In this document: positions 39,165-51,360 of the stretch, piece by piece | How the letters are laid out: each line of letters begins with the position of its first letter | Position numbering within the stretch: position 1 is the stretch's first letter | Made by a program: the position numbers and the translations under genes | Notes under the pieces: generated by a model | What the model saw: only the letters and a program-made list of their open reading frames with translations | Told to the model about the DNA's origin: nothing | Database searches by the model: none | Source of the DNA: Ilex aquifolium | Lineage: Eukaryota; Streptophyta; Magnoliopsida; Aquifoliales; Aquifoliaceae | DNA length: 64,000 bases | Assembly: GCA_951799425.1 (NCBI GenBank) | Contig: OX637397.1 | Location: 12,930,064-12,994,063 of the forward strand | Direction: 5' to 3'

Positions 39165-41450
39165 GTACAGGCCGACCTATCTGGACGCATTGCCAAGTGG
39201 CCAGTCGAACTCGGGGAGTTCGACATTATGTTCGAACCTAGAACCGCAATCAAAGGGCAGGTCGTGGCGGAGTTTATCGCTAAGTTTCAACCAAAGCCCA
39301 GTTCAGGAATGACCGACCAAAGTGATAGTACTAAAAAGTCAGAGCTTATTGGTAAATGGAGTCTGTTTGTTGACGGATCTTCCAATCAGAAGGGGGCAGG
39401 CATCGACCTCATACTGGAAAGTCCGGAAGGTTGTATCCTGGAGAAGGCCATCAGACTCGGGTTCGAAGACTCAAATAATGAAGCAGAATATGAAGCCTTA
39501 ATAGCCGGAGTAAAGCTCACAGCCGAATTAGGCGTAACCAATCTCCAAATATTTTCTGATTCACAACTTGTGGTGAATTAAATAATAGGGGAGTACATGC
39601 CTAAAGATGAGAAAATGGTGGCATACCATGCTGTAGTAGAAAAAAAGTTGAGGTGGATACCGGAATTTTCAATTCAGCAGGTCGGTAGATCAAAAAACGC
39701 CCATGTTGACACTTTGGCCTCATTAGCATCCGCAATCGATCAGAAAACCGAAAGGATTGTCACTATTGAATTCTTGCAACAGTCAAGCATTGTGACTGAA
39801 AGTCCAGACGAAATTTTGTCTGGAGAACTAGAGCCGAGTTGGAGGGATGGGATCATCGCCTTTTTAAAGAATGGGGACTTGCCTAGAGACAAAAAATAAG
39901 CCCATAGAATGCGACTGAAGGCAGCTCGATTCTGGCTATCTCCAAAGGATGAGCTCTACCGACGCTCATTCGGAGGCCCCTACTTGAAGTGTGTACATCC
40001 CAAACTGGTGCCTGATTTTTTATTTGAAATTCACGAGGGAACTTGCGGCGCCCATACTGGTGGAAGATCTCTGGCTCACCGAGCCATTTCCCAAGGGTTC
40101 TGGTGGCCTTACATGCAGAAGGATGCCCAACAGTATGTCAGGCGATGTGAGAAGTGTCAGAAATTCTCACCAATACCTAGAAAACCATCCCAATAATTGC
40201 TTCCATTGACGAGCCCATGGCCATTTGCGCAATGGGGGCTAGATATTGTGGGACCATTACCTCGGGCACCTGGAAATAAGAAGTTTCTCCTCGTTGTAAC
40301 TGATTATTTCTCAAAGTGGGTGAAAGCCGAGCCCCTTGCTCACATCAGGGATACTGATACGAGGAAGTTCGTCTGGAGGAACATTATCACCAGGTTTGGA
40401 ATTCCTAATGCACTCATCTCAGATAATGGGACGCAGTTTGATAGTGGCCCCTTCAAAACTTTCTGCCAGCAGTATGGAATTTGGAATCACTATTCGATCC
40501 CGGCTTATCCCCAGAGTAATGGACAAGCAGAAATCACCAACAAAACAATACTGGATGGTATTAAGAAAAGATTGGAGGATGCCAAAGGAAATTGGGTGGA
40601 AAAGTTATCGAGTGTTTTGTGGACGTACCAAACCACACCTCGGCGTTCAACTGGTGAGACTCCATTCGCCCTAGCCTATGGGATGAAGGCAGTAATTCCA
40701 TTAGAGGGTGGTCTGCCGACCTTGAGAACTGAGATGGTTGAAAGTAACGTTAATGATGTCATCATCATTCGAGACCTTGATCTAGCAGAAGAAAAAAGAG
40801 AGCAAGCAGTAATCAAGATGACCTCTTATTCGCAGCAAATGTCCCGAGCTTACAACAAGAAAGTCAATCCGCAGTCTTTTTAACTGGGAGATTTGGTCCT
40901 TAGGCGTGTACTGGGATCGGCTAGAAACCCAGCACATGGAAAGCTTGGAGCAAATTGGGAGGGTCCATACAGAGTGGCCCGAGTTGGGGGCAGTGGATAT
41001 TATGAGCTTGAGACTTTGGACAATAAAATGGTACCACGCCCTTGGAACTCAACCAACATAAGAAATTTCTACTTCTGAAAAGTGCCTTTTTGGAAACGGA
41101 ACTCCGAAGTACCTTTGGAAACACAAGGGTGCCCCTTGTCTCAAAAGTTCAGAAGCAATTAGCATATTGATGTACTGATGAACAAAAGTTATTAATAAAA
41201 GGCATCTTTTATGGATACATCTGATTTCATTGTTAAACACCCTACTGCCAAGGCAAGGAGACAAAAAATCCTGATAGAAGTATAAACTTAAATTAGGCGC
41301 AGCCACCCGATCAGATCCAGGCCCTCAGCTAGGCATGACGGTGTAAACTGATTAGAGATGAATTTGAGTCCGATTCAATCGGCGGGTCGGTGCGGGGTAG
41401 AAACAATCTCTAAAAATGCCCAAGGGACAAAAGAGTAACTCTAATGGATA

Positions 41451-41830
41451 ACCGAGCACTTTGAAGAAAGGCCGAGCAATGGCCACAACTTCAAGTGTGA
41501 AAATTTCTCCAAGTATTTTAAATGTCTTTATTTAAGGACCGAGCTCTTTGAAGAAAGGCTGAGCAATGGCCATAACTTCAAAGATAAAAAATTCTTTAAG
41601 TATTTAAAGGTCCCTATTTAAGGACCGAGCTCTTTAAAGAAGGACCGAGCAGTGGCCATAACTTCACAGATTAAAATTTTCTTTAAGTATTTGAAGGACT
41701 GATCTCTTTGAAGAAGGGCCGAGCAAATGTCATAACTCCAAGAGCAAAATTTTTTCTAAGTGTTAAGGTCTCTATTGAGAGACCAAACTCTTGAAGAAGG
41801 CCCGAACAAAGGGCCTTAGGCTTTGAAAGT
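41451..41830 (+). repeat. Tandem repeat in the 3' region of the Tat fossil
   Basis: About five units of roughly 85 bp share ACCGAGCTCTTTGAAGAA, then GGCCGAGCAATGGCCATAAC. Units start near 41,451, 41,538, 41,623, 41,698 and 41,782. Retand-type elements are known for such amplified repeats before the 3' LTR. Confidence 0.85.
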
Positions 41831-42059
41831 CAAGTTTTTTCAAATACTCGAAAGTCCAAAAATTCAAAATAAACGAAAGGTTAAAAGGCAAATGTCATTG
41901 AACTTCAGAAGATTACAAGGTTATCTCAAAAAGATCTTCTAACATAAACATCAAAAAGTAAAAAAATTCTCCAAGTGTTTTCAGGAAGCTGGGGGTTGGG
42001 AGGAGCTAGGAAAGGAGTGCCTAGAGTAAAGTCCAGAGGAAGATGGAACTCCAGCAGCA

Positions 42060-43925
42060 GTCAGGGCGGCATGCCATCCTTTGCTGAAGTACGCATCCCA
42101 CAGAAGAGGGATCTGTAAAGCCAGATCATTTTCTGCCTTCTCAATCCCTTCATCAAAAGCAGCATCTTCTATCTCTTTTGCTTCAACTTTGTATTGATCA
42201 AACTCCTCAAGAAGACTTGTGTAATCAAGCTGGGATTGGGAGAACTCTACGTTTGCTTCATGTTCAGAGTCTTTCAGCTTTCCAATCTCTGTCTCAAGCT
42301 TTTGATTCTCCTCGGTTAGTCTTTGATTTTAAGCTTGCAGAACCTTAGCTTCCTCACAGATTTTGGCGTACTCCTCATCCACAGACTCTTTCTTGGCAAG
42401 CGCAAAAGCTCGGGCATGGATGGCATCTTTCATAGCTTTATCTTTTCTGGCTATCCTAGCCCCTACCTCATGTACTTTTTGAAGACCCTACGCTGAAAAA
42501 ACTTAGATAAATTCTTAAGAACGAAGAGAAGGCCTAGAGAAACAGATCTTACCAAGACCATGTGCTGAATTGCTTGGCGGGACACTTCATCATTAGTCAA
42601 AGCCTCGTTCATGGCAAGGTCCTGAGGCAGAATGACCCCTCTGGCGATCCCCACTACGACATTGAAGTCCTCGATAGCACAATATTTTGTAGTGATCTCT
42701 CTCCTTTTGACCTTGAGAACAGGTCGGAAAGGAGGATTGATTGGCTTAGGAGAAAGACTTGCCTCGGACTCAGCAGTTCTTCGCCTTTTTGGGGCGGGGT
42801 CTTTAGCAAGTTAAAAAATTAAGTCATGTTGACAATCTGGGGAATGAACAGAATCAGGAGGATCTAACTCCACATGAGTCGCAGTGTCAGTGGCCCGAAC
42901 CAAGTCTGCCGAGTCGCTAACTGGCGGAGTTGCACCGTTTGGCTCAAGAAGAATAGTTTCCGCGGGAACCTCTGTTGCAGTGTCCTCTTCTTGAATAGGG
43001 ATCAAAGAAGCAAATGGCAAGGACGGTTCGGCAGTTTGGGTCGGCTTAACAGTCGATAAAAAAGTCTAAAAAATTATTCACCGTCCTTCGTCCAGAAGTG
43101 GCAGTTGAAGCTCTTTTGCGGGCTCGGGTTGTCTACTCCCGAACAATTTGAATAGCTTCCCGATCTATGGCAAGTGTTGCGTTTGGTCGGTTCGGCACAG
43201 CAATGAAGGACGTGTAAATAGGGGTGTACCCAAGCAGAGTATGAGCAGCTCGACAAAAGAGAGAATCGTTGAAGTCCCAGACTTTCCTGAGTTCATCCAT
43301 TTTAACTGCTCACTCAGGGATTCTGCCCTTCACAGTCTCGCCTACGAAACAGAAGATTATTCATGTCAGAAAGCAACGGACGAGTAAAAATAAAAATGGA
43401 AGAGTAAAAAAATACAATCACCTGGCGTGCCTTCTTTATATGGGCAACGATAAGAGGGAGTGGCCTCAGCAGAGTATTCCTAGTTTGTAGAAACAAAAAC
43501 CACATCGTTCTCATGCCCCTTGTTCAAATCTGGGAGATGAGTTACTAGGTAGCGGTCCTTCTTCCTTACAGCCAAATAGTAATTGTCTCCAGTCGGTTTA
43601 ATGATATAGCAATATAGAATCTCCCATAAACCGAGACTCAAGCCCAAAAGCTTATTCAAAGCAGCTACTCCTATCACAATCCTGAAGAAGTTGGGGTAGC
43701 ATTGGATAGGACAAAGTTTCATTTTGCAGAGAGCACCCAGAGGAGGAAAGGGTCTAGAGGGAAACGAACTCCACCCTCGGTGATCACTCGAGTGTGGATG
43801 GGAATACTCTCTCTAGTGCCTATCAGGGATTCCTCTGTTCCAGCGATTCTTATGTCTACATCGTCTGGAATATGGTATTTGGTTTTGAAAGTAGGAACTT
43901 CATCAGGAGTAAGAGGATCCATGGC
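42060..43925 (-). pseudogene. Antisense coding block of the Tat fossil
   Basis: On the strand opposite to pol, a protein-like block starts near 43,923 (MDPLTPDEVPTFKTKYH). It continues through RFPLDPFLLWVL and NFFRIVIGVAALNKLLG-like sequence, then a low-complexity acidic region, then a coiled-coil (LTEENQKLETEIGKLKDSE) and an end containing KGWHAALTAAGVP. The N-terminal part resembles the plant 'putative gypsy type transposon' (Transposase_28-like) domain; this is recall, not a search result. It is broken in several places. Antisense frames at this place are known in Tat elements; their role is unclear. Confidence 0.6.
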
Positions 43926-44072
43926 AGAAGGGGATGAAGGTTGAAGAATAACAGAAATCAAGCAGTTCGAAAGGACAAAGTACAGAAAAGGAATGGAAGA
44001 GGTTACTTATAAAAGGAGGGAATTCTAAAAGGCAGTACTTAAATGACTACTCACCCGCCAAAACAAAGGGCA

Positions 44073-44777
44073 TGTCCCAAAAGGTGTGAAGCAATGATGA
44101 GATTAAGGACATAAAATGGCTGACAGACGAAAGGTGTATGTCAAACATTTTTAGGGTGTCTCCCAATGTGACACGTGTACTCACATTTAATGAATCCACG
44201 TGAGCAAAATAAGACCAGTCACGTGATTGAGACATAATTATATATTAAGTCAGCAGTCTGAGACCGAACAGATCAAAGAGCTCGGTAATAAACAGAAGAG
44301 CTCGGTCCACATCATGACCGAGATTTTGAAACGATAAATGAAGAGCTAAGGAGACGCCTATAACTCAGGCATTCTAGTTAAGCAAATGGACGAAATTATA
44401 GGAACGACAAGAGGAATTGCTAGAGAAATATCAGCAACTTTCCAACTAGTGTCGCCTGATTGGAGGAATGTGTACCACTTTGAATCGAAAATCATGGAAA
44501 CCCTAACTAAACGGTGATCTACAAAAGGCACAAGGAGCGAGGGTGAAAGGTACACTGAACTCTCCTTGTCCTCTTACAATTGTTTTAGCTCCATTACTGA
44601 CTTAAGCATCGGAGTGCCTTCGACCGAAACACTTCGATCTTGGGCAGTTTGTTCGTTTTGCAGGAAGGGAAGACTAGGAGATCAGGTTCAGAGCCCACAC
44701 TTTATCAGAAATATCCATTCATCATTCTTGTGGGAGGTATCTTCAAGTTTTGCCTCTTACAGAATTAGTGTTAGACA
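44073..44777 (+). repeat. Probable 3' LTR of the Tat fossil
   Basis: It starts TGTCCCAAAAGG after a purine-rich AAAACAAAGGGCA and may end TTAGACA, about 705 bp. It contains ACTGACTTAAGCATCGGAGT, a string typical of the R/U5 part of these LTRs. Both borders are estimates. Confidence 0.45.
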
Positions 44778-44999
44778 AAAATAAAATATTGACTAATATT
44801 ATGAAAAATGGGTATATTTAAATATTTTTAATTCTTGATCAAATACTTAATCAATTTTTTAAACATAAATAATTTTTTGTTAATAGAAATATTGATATTA
44901 ATACGACATGAATTAAAATGACACAATATGAACATAACATGACACGATACAAGACTATTTAATGATTTAAATTGGTACAAACACGTGACATAAGACACA

Positions 45000-45638
45000 C
45001 GGTCAAGAGGGTAATGTTGAATTGAAAGCCCGGGCCAAGCATTGGGCCAACTTGCCTAACAAGGCCTAACCAAACTAGTTGATGGTTCGATCAATAAAGA
45101 TACAGAGTTGCTTGCTGAGCCAAATAAAGAAAAAAAGAGCCACTAAATTGACTACCAAAGATAAACCGAATTAAGCATAGCTCTGCTGACCTGAGGACTG
45201 CGGAAGAATGTAGAAATGATAAGGAAGTTGCTTATGTTATAAGTGAATAGAACAAAATGTGGCCTAAAGAATAGGCAAACTAGAAAAGAAACCTAAAAAA
45301 GCTCTCACACTAATTATGAGAAATTTGCTTAATACGAAGGTGTGCCACTTTGAACAGTCACTGGCAGAAACCTTAGTAGAAATGGTGCAACGAGCCATTA
45401 TAAATATTGGGTAATGCGTCTAAGGTATGCACTTCTTTTCCTGCAAAATTGCCAGCTTATTCTCAGAACCCTTACTGACTTAAGCATCGGAGTGTCTCTG
45501 ACCGATCCACCCCGATCTCTGACAGTTTGCTCTTTTTGTAGCAGGAGCAGTGCAATTTTTTTCGTTTTTCTAGTCAATCCAAATCCCACATTGTCATAGG
45601 TTGAAGGTACAAGATTTTTTCCTTGTACAATTTACTTA
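45000..45638 (+). repeat. Second, diverged Tat-type LTR remnant
   Basis: ACTGACTTAAGCATCGGAGT and the CCGAT...GACAGTTTG context at about 45,474-45,540 repeat the pattern seen near 44,595. GTGCCACTTTGAA upstream also matches, and TATAAATATT near 45,400 could be its TATA box. It is diverged from the LTR at 44,073-44,777, so it probably comes from another insertion. Confidence 0.5.
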
Positions 45639-46095
45639 TCTATGCTACTAATAAAAGTACCTTACATAAAAAAATTTTGATTCACTATTTTACCCTAACA
45701 CAAAATTATAAAAACTAACATGTCCTTTTATATTTAAATATGCAGATTACCATTATATCCCTCTATATAACAAAAAAACCTTTAACATATCATCTAAATC
45801 TCTATATTTATAAAACTTTTAAATGGTCATGTTACTCTTAACAGGAAATATAAAAACATTATTCTTTTTTTTTCAAAACTCCAATATTAATACACAACAA
45901 CTTCATTGATACAATATTATCTCTAGTGCCAAAAAATTAATATATGTATCTTTTTCTTTTCATCCACAATAAAAAAAATTTAAGTATGATAAATATGAGA
46001 TTATATTTAATTTAACTATGTAATTAAATATTTATATATTTTATCAAATATTTTAAAGAAAACTTTCACGTGCAACGCACGTGTTGCATTGCTAG
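45639..46095 (+). mobile_element. Small non-autonomous Helitron, 457 bp
   Basis: The 5' end is A|TCTATGCTACTAATAAAAG, a classical plant Helitron start. The 3' end is a hairpin ACGTGC-AAC-GCACGT, then GTTGCATTG, then CTAG|T. There are no target duplication and no terminal inverted repeats, as expected. It lies against the LTR remnant to its left and has no coding capacity. Confidence 0.85.
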
Positions 46096-46988
46096 TTAAC
46101 TTAAAAGAAAATTTATTTTTGTTGTTAATAAATTGCATTTATTTTCAAATATAAATAAGAGACAAAGAAGAATAAATAACAAAATATAATTATTTCTTTG
46201 AGCTCAGGAGAAATTATAGAGAGAATAGAAGCGGCATATGCGATTATATTTGCATATGTGTGAAATGACAATCTTCAATTAGTTAAGAAACTCCTACTTA
46301 TAGAATAATAATAATATATAATAAAAATAATAACAACAATAACAATAACAATAACAATAATAAAGATAAGAGAAACCAAAATCTAAAATTTGATATCAAA
46401 ATACATCTAAAATAACATAGCTGAAGGTGGTGCTTTTAGTAATTAGTAGATGTATAAGGGAGTTTAGGAAGAGAAAGTGGATGAAATGAAAACTAGTCTT
46501 CTTTTGACCATATTCAAATTTATCCTCTCTAAATTGGACGAAAAAGTGAAAGGAAAGATAGGAATGAATACCCTTTAATAAAAGCTTAAGCCAAGTTTGC
46601 TTGTTAGATGAGCTAAGCCAAAACGAGTATAAACACTATTCTCAGATGAATAAATTAAGTATGAGCAATCTAATGTTCGCATCGATTCATTTGCACTCCT
46701 TACAAATAGTCACCCAATATACCTAATAGTCACACAATAATATGAACACATTTTTACTTAAACTAGAAACGTTGCTAACCATTTTAAGTGACCTTCAAAT
46801 TGTTTACAACCCCATAGAGATCAAATTGGAAGTTAATTTTCTGCAACTAGTGTCTTATAATATTTTCACATCGAGCAATTCTTATTGTACATTTATGAAA
46901 CAACTGGTTGACCAAATAATCAGTACAACTTATTTGAAAACATAATGTATTTATTTAAGGAGACTAGTAAATCAAACTGGACTTCAAA
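46096..46988. other. AT-rich intergenic DNA
   Basis: I see no gene. An (AAT/AAC)-rich microsatellite lies at about 46,305-46,370. Confidence 0.65.
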
Positions 46989-48238
46989 TCATGAGACTTG
47001 TAAGACAGAGCATATAATCTGTATGATAGTCAGCAGAAGCAACAACATAACACCAAAAAGTGAAATGATAGACCATGAGCTGTTGAAATAATTACGTCTT
47101 AATTTGGCAACCCATATGTGTCGACGATGTTTGCAGTGCTCGTTAACTTTGTTGAAAACTTTAGAATAACAGAAAGTTGTTTCATCTAGGAAGATATTAT
47201 TGCCCAATTTGTTCAACATGGTCGAAACAGCTTCATCATCACCTAACCAATTGTCAATGATTCCACAGTGACATAGTATTGCGGCATCCTTGGGAGAATT
47301 TACGAGGCGATCTAAAAATGTCAAATAATGAGTCAAATAAGCTGCTTCAGTACTGCCATTATATTGCTCATAAGCAATTATATTTCTAAAGAAGATCTCT
47401 GTAATATCATCAATTACCAAAGGTGGGATTTTTGTGATTCCCTTTTCAAACTTTATATCCATCAACGATGAACTTTCCGTAGCCTTTTCAAATTTAATAC
47501 CAGCCTCTCAAAGGTCTGTGGCGCATTTTATGAATTCCCATCTACTACCTTGGTTAGCATAGTTCCCACGAGAAGACAACGTTGCAGCAAATGAGGAACA
47601 CCAAGACTTGTGTACAAGGCCTAGTACATGATTGACATCATGGCTTGGAACACTGGAAAGTTTTAAAAGTTTTGAGTGAAGAACATCAAGGTTAAGGAAA
47701 ATATGTTTCTTTCTTGGTTTGGATTTTTTGTCATGTCGAATAAGAGCTCAAGGACAAAGAATGGGAGTTGATTTTCAAGTAACAATAAATCTCGATGTAA
47801 AATGCAGATGAACTTTTCCAATTTTAAAATAGGGTCATCTTTATATGTGTGATCTTCAAAATTGCGAAATAACTCGATCATAAAGCACCCATCAAGAAGC
47901 ATCATTCTCACAAACTCATCCTTCCCAAGTCCAATGGACTCCACATAAGATTTTCGTGTTTTTTCTTCCAAATCTTGCATGGCATTGACATATCTATCCA
48001 CATTCAATTCATTTCTTTGCTTAAGCAACAATTGTAGGTACCGTAGTTTATGCTCTTCCATCATTTTCATGTTACTTTTACCGTGGTGATAAGGATTGAT
48101 TGCAAGCATTTCTGGTTCATAGGCTTTCTCGTTTTCTCTACGTAATAGGCCATCCACTCTGAAGATGTAGGGCTCAAAGGGTGTGGATGATAAAGAAGCA
48201 AGCTTGTTGTTGATGGTATTAGACAACTAGCGGCTCAT
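46989..48238 (-). pseudogene. DUF247 (UPF0481) pseudogene
   Basis: The minus-strand reading begins with ATG at 48,238 (MSR, then stop TAG at 48,229-48,227, where CAG would give Gln). It continues LSNTINNKLASL and shows DUF247 features: EPEMLAINPYHHGK, FVRMMLLDGCFMIEL, DLLLLENQLPFFVLE, GITKIPPLVIDD, FRNIIAYEQY and FLDRLVNSPKDAAIL. The end has a membrane segment (SLFGVMLLLLLTIIQIIC). A frame change lies near 47,690 and a TGA at 47,508-47,510. DUF247 proteins are plant-specific, with a C-terminal membrane anchor; their function is mostly unknown, though grass members act in self-incompatibility. With three lesions, I call it a pseudogene, though an intact block runs from 48,226 to about 47,690. 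Confidence 0.88.
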
Positions 48239-48596
48239 TTGCTATCCCTTTGAAATTAACAAAGGTTGGGCAAACAAATACCAAAGAATTTGTCCAAAAA
48301 TACCCTATTTCTCATCCACGAATGCAAGTGAGATATAAAAACTACAAAACAAATTACCAAAAAGATTTCAAATGAAACAAGGCTTGGTATAATGCGAACT
48401 TGTAAACACACATGGAAAATGTTTGGCTTAGAAGTCCCCCAACCCAATAAAAAACATCACAATAGCTCTCTAATATTTGTAATTAATTTTTTTAAAGGGA
48501 TGCAACACGAGGATTTTCTAGGGGATCACTCATTCTAATATTACTCTCACTCAAGCACGTTAAACTGCGGAGTTATGATGAAATCTAGTGCATTAA

Positions 48597-49317
48597 TGTT
48601 GGCATAATTGCACCCTATTTGTAATTAGTTCTTTACTTTGGTCCGAAAATAGTAATTTTATTTGACCGGGTTGTGTTTGAGATGTTATCTTAGGACCGTA
48701 TTTTTATTGTGACCACATTGAGTTTGTTTGATTAGTCTGAGACGTGTTTTTCAAAAATATATGTATAATTTTATTTTATTTTTAAATAACTACAATTAAT
48801 GTTCTCCAAGTGGGAGAATTTTTTCTATATTGGACTTCCATTAATTGATAGTTAATTTTGGATTTGTGAAAAACGTCTGAATTTATGGTCCAATGAGATG
48901 AACCCAATATTATTAAGTGATCTATTTTGATGGGCTTATGTGCATCTTGTAATTGACGTGGTTGAGGCAGTTAAGTGTAGGTCTTAATCTAATTGTGACC
49001 CGTAATAGGAGAGCCCATTAGATTTCATTATAAATAGCAGACTAGATCCCCTCTCCACTTCATAACCCTAATTTGGTTTGTCCCATTGAGAGTCACCAAT
49101 TGCTTTGAAGAAGGAGAGTAAGACATTGCCCTTTAGCGAAAGAAACCTGAAGATCGAATGTCATGGCTCATACAGGTATGGTCTAAACCTATATAATCTA
49201 AATCTTGAATTTAGAAGTTCTAAATTTTATATACGAATCATTAAAATTTTTGACAGTAACTTCTATAGGTCATGATATGTTTTTACTAATGGTGGGACTA
49301 TTAAATTTCCACCAACA
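48597..49317 (+). repeat. Probable solo LTR (fossil)
   Basis: It runs from TGTTGGCATAATTG to TTTCCACCAACA, so the ends are TGTTGG...CCAACA as in many copia LTRs. An internal TATAAATAG at 49,029 is followed by a leader-like CT-rich sequence and AACCCTAA. No matching partner LTR lies in the window, and I could not recognise a target duplication. Confidence 0.45.
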
Positions 49318-51066
49318 TAGATCTGCCCCCATCCCATTCAATTCTTTAATACGAAATTATTGAGGTCACTCCATTCTATATCCACCCATCAATTACTAAA
49401 CACACAAAATTAATGGCTAAACCTTCCCAATCTACTTACATACCATTAACTTGTTAAACAAATAGTTGTCACTTTATGATACACCCCAAAATTTTGTTTT
49501 CTCCTCTTCTTTTCAGTAAGATTGAGTTTTAGTACACATACATGATTGTCTCCAAATGACCTTCATAACCAGATTCAAATTGAAAGGATATGCATATAAG
49601 GTTTTGAATCCTATTACCATGAAAAGTTTTTTCATTATACAAAAGGTAGCGTCCAGAATAATCTACTGCAACACCATCTTGCATATACAGTGATAATAAT
49701 TTTGATTTAGCCTGAGAATACTCAAGTTTTGTTCAGTAGCATGGCTTGACAAGTGAAACCCAATCAAAATATGCCAAAACACAGTTGTAGTTCTATGGGA
49801 ATGCCAATAATCATACAATAAGATTCTAGAGGAGATTGAAAAAAGTCCAATTATAATTTGATGTTGTTACTTAACAAAAACTTCCTCAAAGTTTATTTGT
49901 TATTAAAAATAAAGGAAAAATTAAAATTTAGGTTATATGAGTGGGTAGAAATAAAATATTTAATATGATAATTGAATGTGCTTAGTTATTAATAGGGTAG
50001 ACATAAAAAGGGGTGGGTTTAGTTTCTAATGGGTGAGCATATAACAGGTGGACTTATTGATTTTATGTTATAGTGTTTTAATGGGGTGAGAATGAATATT
50101 TGTAAAATGGGAATATTCCCATCTCTTCGAAAAGCTAAATTAACTATAGATATCTTGAGAATACAAAAAACCATGTATTTCACTCCAGCTCAAACTTGGA
50201 TGAACATCCATGTACAAAAGTGTGCTCAATTTGAAGAAAAATGAGTTAGAATCAGCCTGCTTAGAGTACTTGTGGCAACCCTTTGGCCCAACTCCTCCTT
50301 ACCTAGTTGAGAGGCTTACTTGCGATTCCAAACCAAGGTTTTGTGTAAATATCTTGATAATCATATGAGTTTCCAAATATAATACAAAGCTCTTGACTTT
50401 TAACAAATAACAAATATATCCTTGTGAGAATTTTTAAGGTGGCGTGTGGAGGAGTGAGATCTCCTCTAACAAATTTTGTTTCGGTTTTCTTATTTGGTAG
50501 ATCACCTACTCCTAATTTGAGAAGGACCCATTATACATAAGTGGGTTTCTCACTACTATATGAGTGAGTAATCTACCAAAGAGGAGCCTAGAGAGAAAAA
50601 GTATCATAAAAAATTTAAATCCCACGTGAAAAATCACCATACCATACGCCTTATTTCACCCAATTAACCATACACTTCAATGACGTTGATATTTTTGCTG
50701 GTCACGGAGTGTCTCAAATACAAAACACAACTATAGAATTGTTGATGTCATTTCTAAAATAATTATACGTTTCATCCATATTACCTTATTGATTTAATAA
50801 GAGACTATCTTGCCTTTTTCCATAGTGTGAATGTTGTAAGATTGTAAATTTGTTAATACAAGTGAATGCATTAAATTGTTTCAATTCTACCTTTGCTTTA
50901 TACTTAAAGGTTAAGAAATGCTATAAATGTGTGGAGTGTGAATGCATTAATTCGTTGCAATGGTGTATTTCCTTAGTCGGTGTGAATGCATTAATTCGTT
51001 GCCCTTGTATATTTGCTTAGGAGTTAAGGAATGAACACAGCTGTTCGAGACATGTAAAGACTTACG

Positions 51067-51199
51067 ACTAGGACTATTAAACAAGTCAAGCTTGAACATT
51101 TTTTTAGGTTCGTTTATGTGTAAATAATCAAATGAGTCAGCTCGTTTATGTGTAAATTAGGTTTGAATTAGGCTCGAATTCAGTTCGATTATCACCCCT
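51067..51199 (-). repeat. Interspersed repeat, inverted copy of 34,865-34,995
   Basis: It contains two GCTCGTTTATGTGTAAAT-like strings, then TTAGGCTCGAATTCAG and ATCACCCCT. This is the reverse complement of the repeat in the reductase intron. Confidence 0.75.
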
Positions 51200-51360
51200 A
51201 CTTACGACTGCCCTTTCTTCATTCTATCCCTCTAGTCCCGCCCCACCACAAAGAAGAAATAAAAAAAAACCCTTTCTCTCTCCTTAGTGAATTCCAGAGG
51301 CCCCACTCTCTTTCTCTCTCAGAAGAAGAAGAAGAAGACCCATCTTTCTCATACAATCAA

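Larger units (their letters stand above)
39165..44777 (+). mobile_element. Broken Ty3 retrotransposon of the Tat lineage (fossil, Retand-like)
   Basis: The left part is missing and visible coding starts in the tail of reverse transcriptase/RNase H (SGRIAKWPVELGEFD). An archaeal-type second RNase H (VDGSSNQKGAG, about 39,370) and an integrase (zinc domain about 40,060-40,190, core DIVGPLPRAPGNKKF about 40,230 onward) follow. After the integrase come a tandem repeat (41,451-41,830), an antisense coding block (about 42,060-43,925) and a probable 3' LTR. A dual RNase H plus a long 3' region with antisense frame and tandem repeat is typical of the Tat lineage. It is broken in several places and lacks its 5' half. 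Confidence 0.85.
48239..51360. other. AT-rich intergenic DNA
   Basis: I see no host gene. It holds a probable solo LTR (48,597-49,317), an interspersed repeat (51,067-51,199) and, at 51,280-51,360, the presumed 5' untranslated region of the F-box gene with CT- and GAA-rich tracts. Confidence 0.65.

Noticed and set aside
46742-46945. A 67-codon open frame upstream of the DUF247 pseudogene
   Set aside because: There is no domain and it is AT-rich; it is likely chance.
49159-49176. ATG with a following GTATGG donor as a host first exon
   Set aside because: It lies inside the probable solo LTR, after its TATA box, and no downstream exon was found.
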